Position numbers and translations under genes: made by a program
Shown: one piece after another, positions 8,684-17,721 of the stretch
Layout: each line of letters starts with the position of its first letter
Numbering within the stretch: the stretch's first letter is position 1
Notes under the pieces: model-generated
Told to the model about the DNA's origin: nothing
The model's database searches: none
What the model saw: only the letters and a program-made list of their open reading frames with translations
Assembly (NCBI GenBank): GCA_963712955.1
Contig: CAVQKF010000010.1
Span: 1-64,000, forward strand
DNA from: DATFVJ01 sp963712955
Lineage (GTDB): Bacteria > Actinomycetota > Actinomycetes > Streptosporangiales > Streptosporangiaceae
Length of the DNA: 64,000 nucleotides
Reading direction: 5' to 3'

Positions 8684-9241
8684 CTAGGCGCGCAGGCCGT
8701 CCAGGACGACGCGCAGGCAGGGTTCAAGCGTCCGGCCCGTGCCGGCGTCCCTGGGCAGGGCGCTGACCATCGATAGCAGCTGTGTCGAGGTCAGGTCCGG
8801 GCGGAGCGGAACCTCTTGCCGGGCTCGCTCGAACAGCCGGGCGAAGCTGTTTTTCATCGGCCCGCACAGAGTGCCGACGGCCGAGCTGTCGTCACTCAGC
8901 GATTCCCCGACCCGGGCGCTCATGCCCGGGTACTCGGTAGCGCACCGGTCATACAGCTCCAGCCACTCGCTCAGCGCCCGCCACACGTCCGGGGCGTCAA
9001 GCGCGCGCTGCGCGGACGCGTCGAGCTCGCCCACCCGGTCTTGCAAGATCGCCGCGAACAGGTGCTCGCGGGTCGGGAAGCGCCGGTAGAGGGTTCCCTT
9101 CCCGACTCCGGCGGCCCGGGCCACGTCTTCCATGGGCGCATCGGTTCCCGCCTGCGCGAATACGGCCTTGGCCGCGGTGAGGACCGTGTCGTAGTTCCGC
9201 TGCGCGTCGGCACGCCTCGGCTTGGCGGAAGGAAAGCTCAT
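8684..9241 (-). CDS. TetR/AcrR-family repressor
   Basis: A 185-residue TetR-family protein. The DNA-binding domain reads DAQRNYDTVLTAAKAVFAQ, then MEDVARAAGVGKGTLYRRFP and TREHLFAAIL, the standard recognition helix. The C-terminal part resembles the set of TetR regulators with a helical domain ending in LEPCLRVVLDGLRA. It is divergent from a truncated NAD(P)-binding protein gene. Two near-identical sites in the gap (9260-9280 and 9294-9314) are likely operators, so autoregulation and control of the divergent gene are inferred. Confidence 0.87.
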   Translation of the reverse strand: MSFPSAKPRRADAQRNYDTVLTAAKAVFAQAGTDAPMEDVARAAGVGKGTLYRRFPTREHLFAAILQDRVGELDASAQRALDAPDVWRALSEWLELYDRCATEYPGMSARVGESLSDDSSAVGTLCGPMKNSFARLFERARQEVPLRPDLTSTQLLSMVSALPRDAGTGRTLEPCLRVVLDGLRA

Positions 9242-9259
9242 GGAATCAGTCTAGCGGAT

Positions 9260-9314
9260 AAGTGGACATACCGTCCGGATGTTGCTAACGTCGAAGTGGA
9301 CGAACCGTCCGGAT
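9260..9314. promoter_or_regulatory. Two tandem TetR operator candidates
   Basis: Two 21-base sites occur as direct repeats: AAGTGGACATACCGTCCGGAT at 9260-9280 (quoted to its core GGAC-N5-GTCC) and a copy at 9294-9314 with core GGACG-AAC-CGTCC. Each is an imperfect palindrome. Their starts are 34 bases apart, a little over three helix turns. The pair lies between the TetR start at 9241 and the divergent reading frame at 9326. Confidence 0.6.
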
Positions 9315-9325
9315 AGGAGCTCATC

Positions 9326-9673
9326 ATGGGAAGCATCTGGTGCGACCTGCACAGTGACCGCCCGTCGCTGCGCGACCTGTCCCGCCCGGGTCCGAGTTCG
9401 CCGGCGAGCCGCTGCTCGGCTCCGCCCTCTGACACCAGGGCAGGGAATGCCCCGCATCCAGCAAAGGAGAACAGCATGCGCATCGGGATCATCGGCGCCG
9501 GGGACATGGGCGCCACGCTGGCCGCCCAGCTCACCCGGCTCGGGCATCAGGTCGCGATCGCCAACTCGCGCGGACCGCAGACGCCTCCCTTCGAACAGAG
9601 CGTGGGCAGTGGCCAGGTCGGGTTCCCCCGCTCATTGCCCGCTCGAAGTGGCCTCGCATCCCTCCCCTACTGA
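9326..9673 (+). pseudogene. Truncated F420-dependent NADP reductase-like gene
   Basis: From an internal ATG at 9476, preceded by AAAGGAGAACAGC, the protein begins MRIGIIGAGDMGATLAAQL and LGHQVAIANSRGPQT. This is the Rossmann dinucleotide-binding start of F420-dependent NADP oxidoreductase-like proteins. Homology is lost after about 35 residues and a stop follows at 9671-9673, whereas family members exceed 200 residues, so the gene is truncated. The frame is open upstream to an ATG at 9326 with its own AGGAG site, but that leader has no recognisable domain. Its position divergent from a TetR gene suggests it was the regulated target. Confidence 0.6.
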
Positions 9674-9693
9674 CTGGCAGCTGATGCTCGCGC

Positions 9694-10929
9694 TCAGGCC
9701 ATTCCGGAGGCGCTGAGCGGGTTGTATCCAGGTGTGCGGAACAGATCCTGGAGCTGGCGGCGGCGGATGCCGATATTGCTGCCCTCGATGATCGGGTAGG
9801 CGAGGGCCTCGGACAGGTAAGCCATCAGCGGGAAGTTGTTGTCGTAGGCCTGGACGCCGACGACGTTCATGAGCCGGTTGATGACCTCGACTCCCATCTC
9901 CGAGCCGAAGATCTTCGCGTGCAGGGCCAGTTCGGGGCCCGCTGCGTCCTGCGCGATCACGGCATCAAGCGCACGCCAGGCGAGAAGCCTGACCGCCTCG
10001 ATCCGGCTCTTTGCGTCCGCGAGGACATCGGCCACCGACTGGTGCTCGATGATCGGCACCGCGCCGCCTCGCTTCTCGGCCAGCGCATGGTGATAGGCCG
10101 CGTCGAACGCCTGCCGCATCGCCGCGACGGCGAAAATGCCGATCGACGCGCCGCTGGCCCAGAACGCATTGTAGGTGAGCTGGACACCTTGCGCCTCGGC
10201 GCCCAGGATGTTCGACCGCGGAACGCGCACATCGTGCAGGCGGATCCGCGACGTCATGCAGCCCCGGAGGCCGACGAGGTCATAGTGCTCTTCCACCTCG
10301 ATGTGGCCGGCCAGGTGTTCGCGTTCGGCGACGATAACAGACACCCCGCCAGGGGTGCGGCAGACGATCGTCATAACGTCGGGGCCGTTGCCATCCCAGC
10401 CGGCCAGATGGGAGGCCCACGCCTTGCGGCCGTTGACGACCCATGAATCGCCGTCGGGCACCGCGGTCGTGCGCAGGCCCTCCGCCGGCGGTGGCGCGGC
10501 GAAGTTGGCGGTGCCCTCCGGTTCGCTGAACGCCATGGCGGCAACCGGAGCGCCGTGGTCGGCCAGGAACGGGGCGACGAAGCGCTGGATCTGCTCCGGC
10601 GTGCCGACCTCGTAAACAGGCGCGAGCGCGATAAGCGGTCCCGCTAGCGAAATCACGAAGTCGGGGCTGTGGCAGGCCCACTCCTCGATGAGAATGCAGG
10701 CCTCGACCCCGCCGGCGGCCGCTCCGCCGAACGGCGCCGGGATGAGCCCCTTGAGGAATCCTGCGGCGACCGCCTTTTCGAACGCCGGGCGGGCCAGCAG
10801 GGCTCGCCTGAGCGGGTCGCGCTCCCTGCGGACCTCGGCGGCCAGCGGACGCAGGTGCTCTTCCGCGAACTGACGGGCACCGAGCTTCAGTTGCTCCTGC
10901 TCCGGGCTGAGATGAAACGAGACGGTCAT
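9694..10929 (-). CDS. Acyl-CoA dehydrogenase
   Basis: A 411-residue flavoprotein of the acyl-CoA dehydrogenase family, which oxidises acyl-CoA thioesters to enoyl-CoA with FAD. The N-terminal helical domain starts FHLSPEQEQLKLGARQFAEE. The middle beta-domain has AMAFSEPEGTANFA and WVVNGRKAWASHLAG. The C-terminal domain has YNAFWASGASIGIFAVAAM and an ending EALAYPIIEGSNIGIRRRQL that surrounds the usual active site. The ATG at 10929 follows GAAGGAGCC and is preferred to one eight codons upstream. It lies 56 bases downstream of an SDR gene on the same strand, probably in one operon. Confidence 0.87.
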   Translation of the reverse strand: MTVSFHLSPEQEQLKLGARQFAEEHLRPLAAEVRRERDPLRRALLARPAFEKAVAAGFLKGLIPAPFGGAAAGGVEACILIEEWACHSPDFVISLAGPLIALAPVYEVGTPEQIQRFVAPFLADHGAPVAAMAFSEPEGTANFAAPPPAEGLRTTAVPDGDSWVVNGRKAWASHLAGWDGNGPDVMTIVCRTPGGVSVIVAEREHLAGHIEVEEHYDLVGLRGCMTSRIRLHDVRVPRSNILGAEAQGVQLTYNAFWASGASIGIFAVAAMRQAFDAAYHHALAEKRGGAVPIIEHQSVADVLADAKSRIEAVRLLAWRALDAVIAQDAAGPELALHAKIFGSEMGVEVINRLMNVVGVQAYDNNFPLMAYLSEALAYPIIEGSNIGIRRRQLQDLFRTPGYNPLSASGMA

Positions 10930-10985
10930 GGAGGCTCCTTCATTCGTGTTCATTCGTGCGGCCGCGCCTGGAGTCAGTTTCGAAG

Positions 10986-11834
10986 TCAGGGATTATCGAC
11001 CGACTCGGTCAAGTGGGACCAGTTCTCGAGATCAGCCGATCGATCGGCGATCTCCTTGCGGATAATTCCTTTGGCCCATCTGCCAAGGGCAAGACGCATG
11101 GGAGGCTGTTCGGCTTCGACAAGCTCCAGGATTGCCGCAGCTACGCGGGAAACTTCGGCGATCGCCTCTGGTGGAAGATCCTTCAGCCCTTTGAGGGTAG
11201 CGCCTGCCGTGTCGCCGTAGTCCGCAATGGCATGCTCGGCGACAATCCATTTGGCCAAAAACTCGGTACGGAGCCCACCCGGTTCGATCTGGGTGAACTT
11301 GATGCCCAGCGGAGCGAGCTCGGCGCTCATCGCCTGGGTCGCGCCCCCGAGAGCTTGTTTAACGGCGGCTAGCATGCCTGTCGCTGGGAAAGACATTTCG
11401 CCGAAGATGGACGACATTTGAAGCACATGGCCGGAACGCTGGCTCCGCAGCACGGGCAGTGTGGCACGCAGAACGTTCAGGGCGCCAAAGAAGCCCGTGT
11501 CGAAAAGCTCCCTCGCCTGCTTGTCGCTGGTGCCTTCAACCGAACCCACCAACGCGAAGCCAGCATTGTTGAAGACTACATCGATGCCAGGGAACTCCCC
11601 GATCGTCCTGCTGACGGCCATTCTGGCGGCCTCTTCATCGCGTACGTCAAGTTTGATGGCGATTGCCTGACCCGGAAAATCGGTAACCAGTTCTTCGATC
11701 GCGCTGGTGTTCCTCGCGGTTGCCGCCACAAGGTCCCCGTGCTCCAGAGCTGCTTTCGCGACCGCATAGCCCATGCCTGACGACGTTCCGGTTATGAACC
11801 ACACTCGGCGCCACTTCGAATCGATCTCTGCCAT
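10986..11834 (-). CDS. SDR-family oxidoreductase lacking the catalytic Tyr
   Basis: A classical short-chain dehydrogenase by fold: VWFITGTSSGMGYAVAK carries the TGxxxGxG cofactor motif, LDVRDEEA the adenine-site Asp, and VVFNNAGFALVG the NNAG motif. The active-site region, however, reads MSSIFGEMSFPATGMLAAVK. The Ser and Lys can be placed but the Tyr of YxxxK is replaced (LxxxK). Such a protein may be non-catalytic or use another residue. The ATG at 11834 starts the usual N-terminus; one 21 bases upstream is possible and neither has a strong ribosome binding site. Base composition is somewhat less GC-rich than the neighbours. Confidence 0.8.
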   Translation of the reverse strand: MAEIDSKWRRVWFITGTSSGMGYAVAKAALEHGDLVAATARNTSAIEELVTDFPGQAIAIKLDVRDEEAARMAVSRTIGEFPGIDVVFNNAGFALVGSVEGTSDKQARELFDTGFFGALNVLRATLPVLRSQRSGHVLQMSSIFGEMSFPATGMLAAVKQALGGATQAMSAELAPLGIKFTQIEPGGLRTEFLAKWIVAEHAIADYGDTAGATLKGLKDLPPEAIAEVSRVAAAILELVEAEQPPMRLALGRWAKGIIRKEIADRSADLENWSHLTESVDNP

Positions 11835-11886
11835 CGGGAATTCACCCACTATCATCTGGATTTACGATTCTTACTTTGCTAGTGCT

Positions 11887-12813
11887 CGTAATTAAATATC
11901 CTTCACTTCAGGTTGTTGGCGAGCAGTTTCTTGAAGTCCGCTCGAGGATCGCTGCCCTAGCGACGATCTCATCGGCGGCCGCGACCCACTCGAAGGGAAT
12001 GGCGTCACCGTTCCACGACGCGATGGACTCGGTGATCGCATTGATAAGCTGACGGACGGAGCCGAATGTACCGCACCGGATTGCCCGCTGGCTAATAGTG
12101 CCGAACCAGATCTCCACCTGGTTAAGCGATGAACTGCCCGTCGGGATGCAGTGGAATTTGATGCCCGGATGCTTTGCAAGCCACTTGTCAACATCCTTCC
12201 CGGAAGGATAGAAAGGTTGTCGAGGATCACGTGGAGCTCCCTACCCGGATACCGCGCAGCGACGTGGTCCATGAAAGCGAGGAACTCTTGTGTACGGCGC
12301 CGCGGCAAAGTCTGGGTCGCGCGACAGCTTGAAAGTCCCCTGCCGGTGTGGCTTTATGCCGTTCTCGCGCCACAGCACAGAAATGAAGTTGTGCGAGACG
12401 CTGCTTCCCTCATGCCTTCTCAAGTACCTGGCCATCTCGTAACTCGACCAGTGCGAGAGCCCGGTGCTTTCCGGCGGCGTCTGCTTGGTCAGGGCGATGA
12501 TGCGCGAGCGTACTTCGCCGGGAACCTCGCGCGGCCGTCCGGTTGATTTCCGGCTTTCCACGGCAGGTGCGCCGCCTTCCTGATGCCTTCCGACCCACTT
12601 GTAAACAGTGACCTTCGACGTTCCCATCATGGCCGCGATTTCGGCCGCCGGGTGCCCCTCGCTATCCAATAGCACGATCTACGCCCGCGACGAGACGGAC
12701 CCATATCCTTCTGGCGGTATCTTCGACCGAAGTTCCGCCCGCTGCGCCTCGGAAAGCTTCATAGTTGTTATTATGCCAGGTGAGAGTTTCAATGTAAAGC
12801 GCATTCAATTACG
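11887..12813. mobile_element. IS630-family insertion sequence, defective
   Basis: The ends form imperfect inverted repeats: CGTAATTAAAT at 11887-11897 and ATTCAATTACG at 12803-12813, with matching bases continuing inward (CTTnAC) for about 25 positions. Between them is a broken IS630 transposase gene on the minus strand. The element is about 0.93 kb, shorter than a full IS630 copy because part of the transposase is missing. It can no longer move by itself. Confidence 0.7.
11908..12762 (-). pseudogene. IS630-family transposase, nonsense and internal deletion
   Basis: The start ATG at 12762 begins MKLSEAQRAELRSKIPPEG. An in-frame TAG at 12679-12681 interrupts it where the family usually has a Gln codon. 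The HTH region follows as HPAAEIAAMMGTSKVTVYKW, then the arm KPHRQGTFKLSRDPDFA. After this the first catalytic block (from DPDFA to about RRRTQEFLAF) is deleted. The gene resumes in another frame with RYPGRELHVILDN, and shifts again before NQVEIWFGTISQRAI. One DDE residue region is gone, so the protein would be inactive. Confidence 0.8.
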
Positions 12814-13417
12814 TGACACCAGGGCGCCCCGAACAGCCACGTCGGATGATTGGCCATCACCGATGAGCCGGCTGAGCACGTCGTCTGTCTCCTGGCCGAC
12901 CGTACGCACGAGCTCTCCGGCTGCCAGGAACCGTGCCAGGCCACCGGCCTGGCCGACGAATACCGGGTTTTCGGGTGCCAGGAGCAACGGCAACGGAGAA
13001 ATCTGGTGGCCGGGGGCCTGAGGCTTCAAGCCGGTCAATGAGCGGGGTACGGACAGCGCGGCCATGGCACCCGGTCATCACCGCGGTCACCGTGGTATCC
13101 GGGCCCAGCGCCGCGCGATAAGGCTGGCCAATGGCTAATCTTCTGTGCTGCTGCGTCCGACCAGTGCGGGACGGCCCTGGCCAGCCGCAGCGTCGAGCGG
13201 CGTCGCGGCCAACGGCTTGCGGCGCGAGCAAGGCGTGGCACGTCGTTGACGTCAAGCATCCGGGATCAGCCATCCGCAAGCCCAACTGCAACGGCGGGGG
13301 CGTGTACACGATTGAGGGCGGGATGGGGCCGTGTCTGCTACGGCAATCGTTTACGCGATCAGCGATCATATAATGACGGAATGCTGTTATTTGCTTGAGG
13401 TATACACTCAGAATATA
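12814..13417. other. Intergenic stretch with an unrecognised minus-strand remnant
   Basis: About 600 bases between the IS630 copy and a PadR gene. On the minus strand, around 12810-12970, one frame reads LLLAPENPVFVGQAGGLARF then LAAGELVRTVGQETDDVLSR. Its composition looks protein-like, but it has no start I can defend and no family I recognise. The 3' part becomes less GC-rich (ATCATATAATGACGGAATG around 13364-13383), as expected for the PadR promoter. Confidence 0.4.
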
Positions 13418-13426
13418 GTGGCCGTC

Positions 13427-13954
13427 ATGAGCGTCCCACTCACCCTGCTCGGGCTCCTCGAACGGGAGCCGAGCCACGGGTACGACCTCAAGCGCGACTA
13501 CGACGCCTTCTTCGGGCGCGGCAAGCAGCTGCCGTTCGGCCAGGTGTACGCCACGCTCGGCCGGCTGGCGCGCGACGGCCAGGTCATCGCGGGCGACGCG
13601 GAGCCGGGCGACGGCCCGGACCGCAAGCGCTACGCGATCACCGACACCGGCCGGCACGAGGTTGACACGTGGCTGGCCGAGCCGGTGGAACCGGAGCCGC
13701 ACCTGCAGACGGTGCTGTTCGCCAAGGTGACGCTGGCGCTGATGCTCGGCAAGCCGGCCGCGGCCTACCTCGACACCCAGCGCGCCGCGCACATCCGGCG
13801 CATGCAAGAGCTCACCGAGATCAAGCGGACCGGCCCGCTGGTCGACACGCTGCTCGCCGACCATGCCCTCTTCCACCTGGAGGCGGACCTCCGGTGGATC
13901 GACCTCACGTCAGCGCGGCTGGCGGAACTAGCAGAGGCGGTAAGAAACCGATGA
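13427..13954 (+). CDS. PadR-family transcriptional regulator
   Basis: A 175-residue PadR regulator. The winged helix begins at once: PLTLLGLLEREPSHGYDLKR, then KQLPFGQVYATLGRLARDGQ and DRKRYAITDTGRHEV. The C-terminal dimerisation helices (AAHIRRMQELTEIKRTG) are complete. An in-frame GTG nine bases upstream is an alternative start. Its stop overlaps the start of the ABC ATPase gene (ATGA), so it is cotranscribed with, and probably represses, the exporter genes that follow. This PadR plus ABC layout is common for drug or peptide efflux in actinomycetes. Confidence 0.88.
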   Translation: MSVPLTLLGLLEREPSHGYDLKRDYDAFFGRGKQLPFGQVYATLGRLARDGQVIAGDAEPGDGPDRKRYAITDTGRHEVDTWLAEPVEPEPHLQTVLFAKVTLALMLGKPAAAYLDTQRAAHIRRMQELTEIKRTGPLVDTLLADHALFHLEADLRWIDLTSARLAELAEAVRNR

Positions 13955-14713
13955 ACAGCTCCTGCAGTCGCCGCGTGGCGCGGCACCTGATCGAGGCGCG
14001 CCACGTCGCCAAGAACTTCGGCCAGACCTCCGCGCTGCGCGGCGCGAGCCTGACCGTCGCCCAGGGCGAGATCCTCGCGATCATGGGCCCGAGCGGGTCG
14101 GGCAAGTCGACCCTGCTGCACTGCATGGCGGGCATCTACACCCCGGACCAGGGCGAGGTGCTGTTCGACGGCCAGCTGCTCAACACGATGACCGAGGCCG
14201 ACCGCACCAAGCTGCGGCGCACCGCGTTCGGTTTCGTGTTCCAGTTCGGGCAGCTCGTCCCCGAGCTCACCGCCGCCGACAACGTGGCGCTGCCGCTGCT
14301 GCTCAACCGGACCAGGCGGAAGGTGGCCTACAAGACCGCCGACACCTGGCTGGACAGGCTCGGCATCGGCGACAAGGGCGGCAGGCGGACCGGCGAGCTG
14401 TCCGGCGGCGAGGCCCAGCGCGTCGCGGTCGCCCGGGCGCTCGCGCTGGCCCCCAAGGTGATCTTCGCCGACGAGCCGACCGGGTCGCTCGACTCGCTGA
14501 CCGGCGAGAAGGTGATGGACCTGCTGACCGGGCTGGCCCGCGAGCAGGGCAGCCACGGTCGTCATCGTCACCCACGACGCGCGGGTCGCCGCGTACGCCG
14601 ACCGGGTGGTCATGGTCCGCGACGGCCTGCTCACCGCCGGTCGACCTCCCGCGCCGGCCGACGGGCGACGGCGCGTCCGCGCCGGCCGCACCTCTTCGCC
14701 GCGAAGGGCATGA
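13951..14713 (+). pseudogene. ABC transporter ATP-binding protein, late frameshift
   Basis: An ATPase of the MacB/LolD type, which pairs with FtsX-like permeases. Walker A is GPSGSGKST (about residue 47), the Q-loop lies in FVFQFGQLVPEL, the signature is ELSGGEAQRVAVARAL and Walker B is KVIFADEPTGSLDS. After REQG the frame shifts by one base near 14551. The H-loop is then read in the next frame as TVVIVTHDARVAAYADRVVM, ending at 14713. The ATG at 13951 overlaps the PadR stop. Without correction the H-loop His is lost, which would abolish transport. Confidence 0.8.
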
Positions 14714-14717
14714 ACTG

Positions 14718-17049
14718 ATGCTCCAGCCTCGGCCTGCGGCTCACCCTGCGCAGCGGCCGGGAGGCCCTGGTCCGGCTGCTGATCACCGCGGCCGCGGTCG
14801 CCGTCGGCGTCGCGCTGCTGCTCGGCGTGCTCGCCGAGTTCCACGCCTTCCAGGCCAACGCGTACAAGCCGTGCTGGTCCTGCACGCAGGGCGCGTCCGT
14901 GCCGGCCACGCTGCCGGCGCACGGCGAGCTGTGGAACAACAGCGTCGACTTCTACCAGGGGCAGACGATCAGCCGGCTCGACGTCGCCGCCCTCGGCCCG
15001 GACGCGCCGGTGCCGCCCGGCATCACGCAGCTGCCCGCGCGCCGGCGACTACTACGCCTCCCCCGCGCTCGCCGCGCTGCTCAAGACCGTGCCCGCCGAC
15101 CAGCTCGGCGACGCGGTTCCCCGGCAGGATGATCGGCACGATCGGCCAGGCCGCGCTCAACGGGCTCGGCGACCTGGCCATCTACATCGGCCACACGCCC
15201 GCCGCAGCTCAACAGCGATCCCCGGCACCCAGTGGGTCACCTCGATCAACACCGGCGCCCGGGCAGGCAGGTGTTCACCCCGTTCTTCCGGTACGCGTTC
15301 TGCGTCGGCGTGCTCGCCGTGCTGCTCCCCATGCTGGTGCTGATCAGCACCGCCACCCGGCTCGCCGCCGACCGGCGCGAGGAGCGGTTCGCCGCGCTCC
15401 GGCTCGTCGGCGGGACGCCGGGCGACATCAGGATCGTCGCCACGGTCGAGGCCGTGCTCAGCGCGTTCCTCGGCGCGGTGCTCGGCACCGTCATCTTCCT
15501 GCTGGTCCGGCCGCTGCTCGCCGGGGCCGCGCTGGTCGGGACGCAGTACTTCGAGTCGGACCTGACGCCGACCGTCGGCCGGGTACGTCGCGATGCTCGT
15601 CGGCGTGCCGGTCGCGGCGGCCGTCGCCGCGCTGGTCTCGCTGCGCCGGGTGCAGATCTCCCCGCTCGGCGTCACCCGGCGGGCCACGCCCAAGCCGCCG
15701 ACGTTCTGGCGGCTGGTCACGCTGGTGATCGGCGTCGGGCGTCTTCGTCTACGGCCTGAGCAAGACCACGCAGGGACGAGCATCGGCAGCGCCCGCCTAC
15801 CCGGGGCTGCTGCTCACGATGATCGGCCTGGTCATCGCCGGGCCGTGGCTCACCGCGCAGGCGGCGCGGCTGTTCGGCCGGGTCGCCCGCGGGTCGTCGG
15901 CGCTGCTCGCCAGCCGGCGGCTGGCCGACAACCCGAAGGGCGCCTTCCGGGCGGTGACCGGGCTCGTGCTCGCGGTCTTCCTCGGCACGATGGTCGGCCT
16001 GCATCGTGCCCGCCATGAACGCGATCCAGGCGACGCCCGCGGCCGGGGCGCTGAGCAACGTACTGATCGGCCAGGTCGGGCTGTCCGCGGCGGCGGGCCA
16101 GCAGCTCATCAGCGGGATCAGCGCCATCCCCGGTGCCGCCGTCTACCCGCTGTACGAGCTGCACCGCCCGGCGGGGCTTCCAGCGCCCAGTGGCAACGCC
16201 AAGGTCAGGGCCGAACGGCCAGCCGCGGCGGCGAACCGAGCGGGCAGCGCGCCCGCAAGGCCCGCGGCAGGCGCAGCAGCGCGGCGAAGGTGTACTACAG
16301 CAGCTTGGTCGCCGTCAGCTGCGCGAGCATGCGCGCGATCGGGGCGCTCGGGCAGTGCGCGGCCGGGGTGACGGCCGTGCAGGTCACCGACGACTCGATC
16401 TTCGACGACAACCCGATCTACGACACCAAGCCGATCGTCAGCTCCACCGCCCAGGCGTACACCGGGCAACCTGACGACGCTGCCGCTGCAGACGGTCCTG
16501 GTCAAGGTGAACAGCCCGACAACGCTCGAGCGGGTCCGCACCTACCTCGCCGTCAACGCGCCGCCGCAGGTCGGCGGCGGCTACGGGGTCATCGCCGACG
16601 CCGCCGCGGACGTTCGGCGAGACGCTGCAGATCCGGACTCGCCCGCGCCACCACGTTCGAGAAGATCCTGTACGCGGCGGTCGCGCTCACCCTGATCGTG
16701 GCCGGGTGCAGCCTCGCGGTCTCGGTCGGCGGCGGCCTCGTCGACCGGAAGCGCCCGTTCACCCTGCTGCGGGTGAGCGGCACCCCGGTGAGCGTGCTGT
16801 CGCGGGTCGTCCTGCTCGAGGCGGCGGTGCCGCTGGTGGCCGCCACGGTGGTCGCGGCCGCCATCGCCTACGGGACGTCGCTCCTGGCGTTCCTCCGGCT
16901 CGCGCCGGTCGGCACCGCGATCCCGCAGCTCGGCCGCGACTACTACACGATCATGGGCATCGGCCTGCGTGGTCGCCTTCGGGGTCATCACGGTGACGCT
17001 GCCGCTGCTCCGCAGGATGACGGCGCCCTCGACGATCCGCTTCGAGTAG
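14718..17049 (+). pseudogene. FtsX-like ABC permease with at least ten frameshifts
   Basis: A full-length FtsX-type permease can be read across all three frames. The N-terminal segment is LRSGREALVRLLITAAAVAV with the first membrane helix. Then come a large extracytoplasmic domain and a three-helix block (FRYAFCVGVLAVLLPMLVLI, FLGAVLGTVIFLLVRPLLAG). A second copy follows (ILYAAVALTLIVAGCSLAVS, VVAATVVAAAIAYGTSLLAF), ending RRMTAPSTIRFE before the TAG at 17047-17049. Shifts occur near 14725, 15040, 15112, 15205, 15266, 15578, 15750, 16000, 16290, 16465, 16615 and 16970. Stop codons are almost absent from the true frame between shifts, so the substitution pattern is still that of a live gene. 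Confidence 0.75.
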
Positions 17050-17141
17050 CCGCGACCGAGGGAGCCTGGTGTGTCGTAAGCGGATCCTGCCCCGGGACGA
17101 CCACTGACGCTGGCGCGGCGGTTGCCGGCCGGCCGGAGCCC

Positions 17142-17579
17142 TCAGCCGATCTGCTCCGCCAGCTCGACGGTGATCCCCTCCGGGCCGCGGACGTAGCAGA
17201 ACCGATAGCTGTCGTCGTAGCGCTCCACCTCGCCAACGAGCTCCGCGCCGCGGGCTCGCAAGCTAGCGACGACGGCGTCGATGTCCTCGACTGCGAATGC
17301 GACATGGCGGATGCCCGGGGTGTTCGCCGGCGCGTGCCGGTCGCCGCCCCGGCCCGACGGGGCGTGAAACTTCGTCAGCTCGAGCCGACCGTGGCCGTCC
17401 GGGGTCTCCACCATCGCGATCTCCGCCCGGACGCCCTCGAGCCCCACCACGCGGTCCACCCAACGGCCCTCGACCGGCCCCTCGCCCCGCAGCTTGAGTC
17501 CGAGCTCGACGAAGAACGCCGTCGCGGCCGCGAGGTCGCCGACCACGATGCCCACGTGCTGCATGCGCTGGATCGTCAT
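17142..17579 (-). CDS. VOC-family (glyoxalase-like) protein
   Basis: A 145-residue vicinal-oxygen-chelate protein made of two beta-alpha-beta-beta-beta modules. Module one starts MTIQRMQHVGIVVGDLAAAT; module two has IRHVAFAVEDIDAVVASLRA and FCYVRGPEGITVELAEQIG. The metal-ligand positions are compatible with His in MQHVG and HVAF and Glu in ELTKF and VELAE. The ATG at 17579 sets the first module at the start; a longer upstream frame was rejected. It sits 142 bases downstream of the ECF sigma gene on the same strand and could belong to the same transcription unit. The substrate is unknown. Confidence 0.82.
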   Translation of the reverse strand: MTIQRMQHVGIVVGDLAAATAFFVELGLKLRGEGPVEGRWVDRVVGLEGVRAEIAMVETPDGHGRLELTKFHAPSGRGGDRHAPANTPGIRHVAFAVEDIDAVVASLRARGAELVGEVERYDDSYRFCYVRGPEGITVELAEQIG

Positions 17580-17721
17580 GCGCCCGACGGTAGCGACACG
17601 ACGGCCCCAGCTGCAGCGTCTCCCGGTTGCCGATCGGCTGGTGGGAACGCGCCGCCCATTGGTCTGAAGAGACCAGCGACGAGTTGCCCGGCTCAATCGG
17701 GTCATAGCCGGGTACGCGAGC

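Noticed and set aside
12857..13876. A 339-codon minus-strand frame across the PadR gene
   Set aside because: Its body is the antisense of the PadR gene and its tail has no recognisable domain.
14718..15728. A 336-codon frame at the permease start
   Set aside because: It begins at the permease ATG but leaves the true frame within a few codons; most of it is out-of-frame translation.
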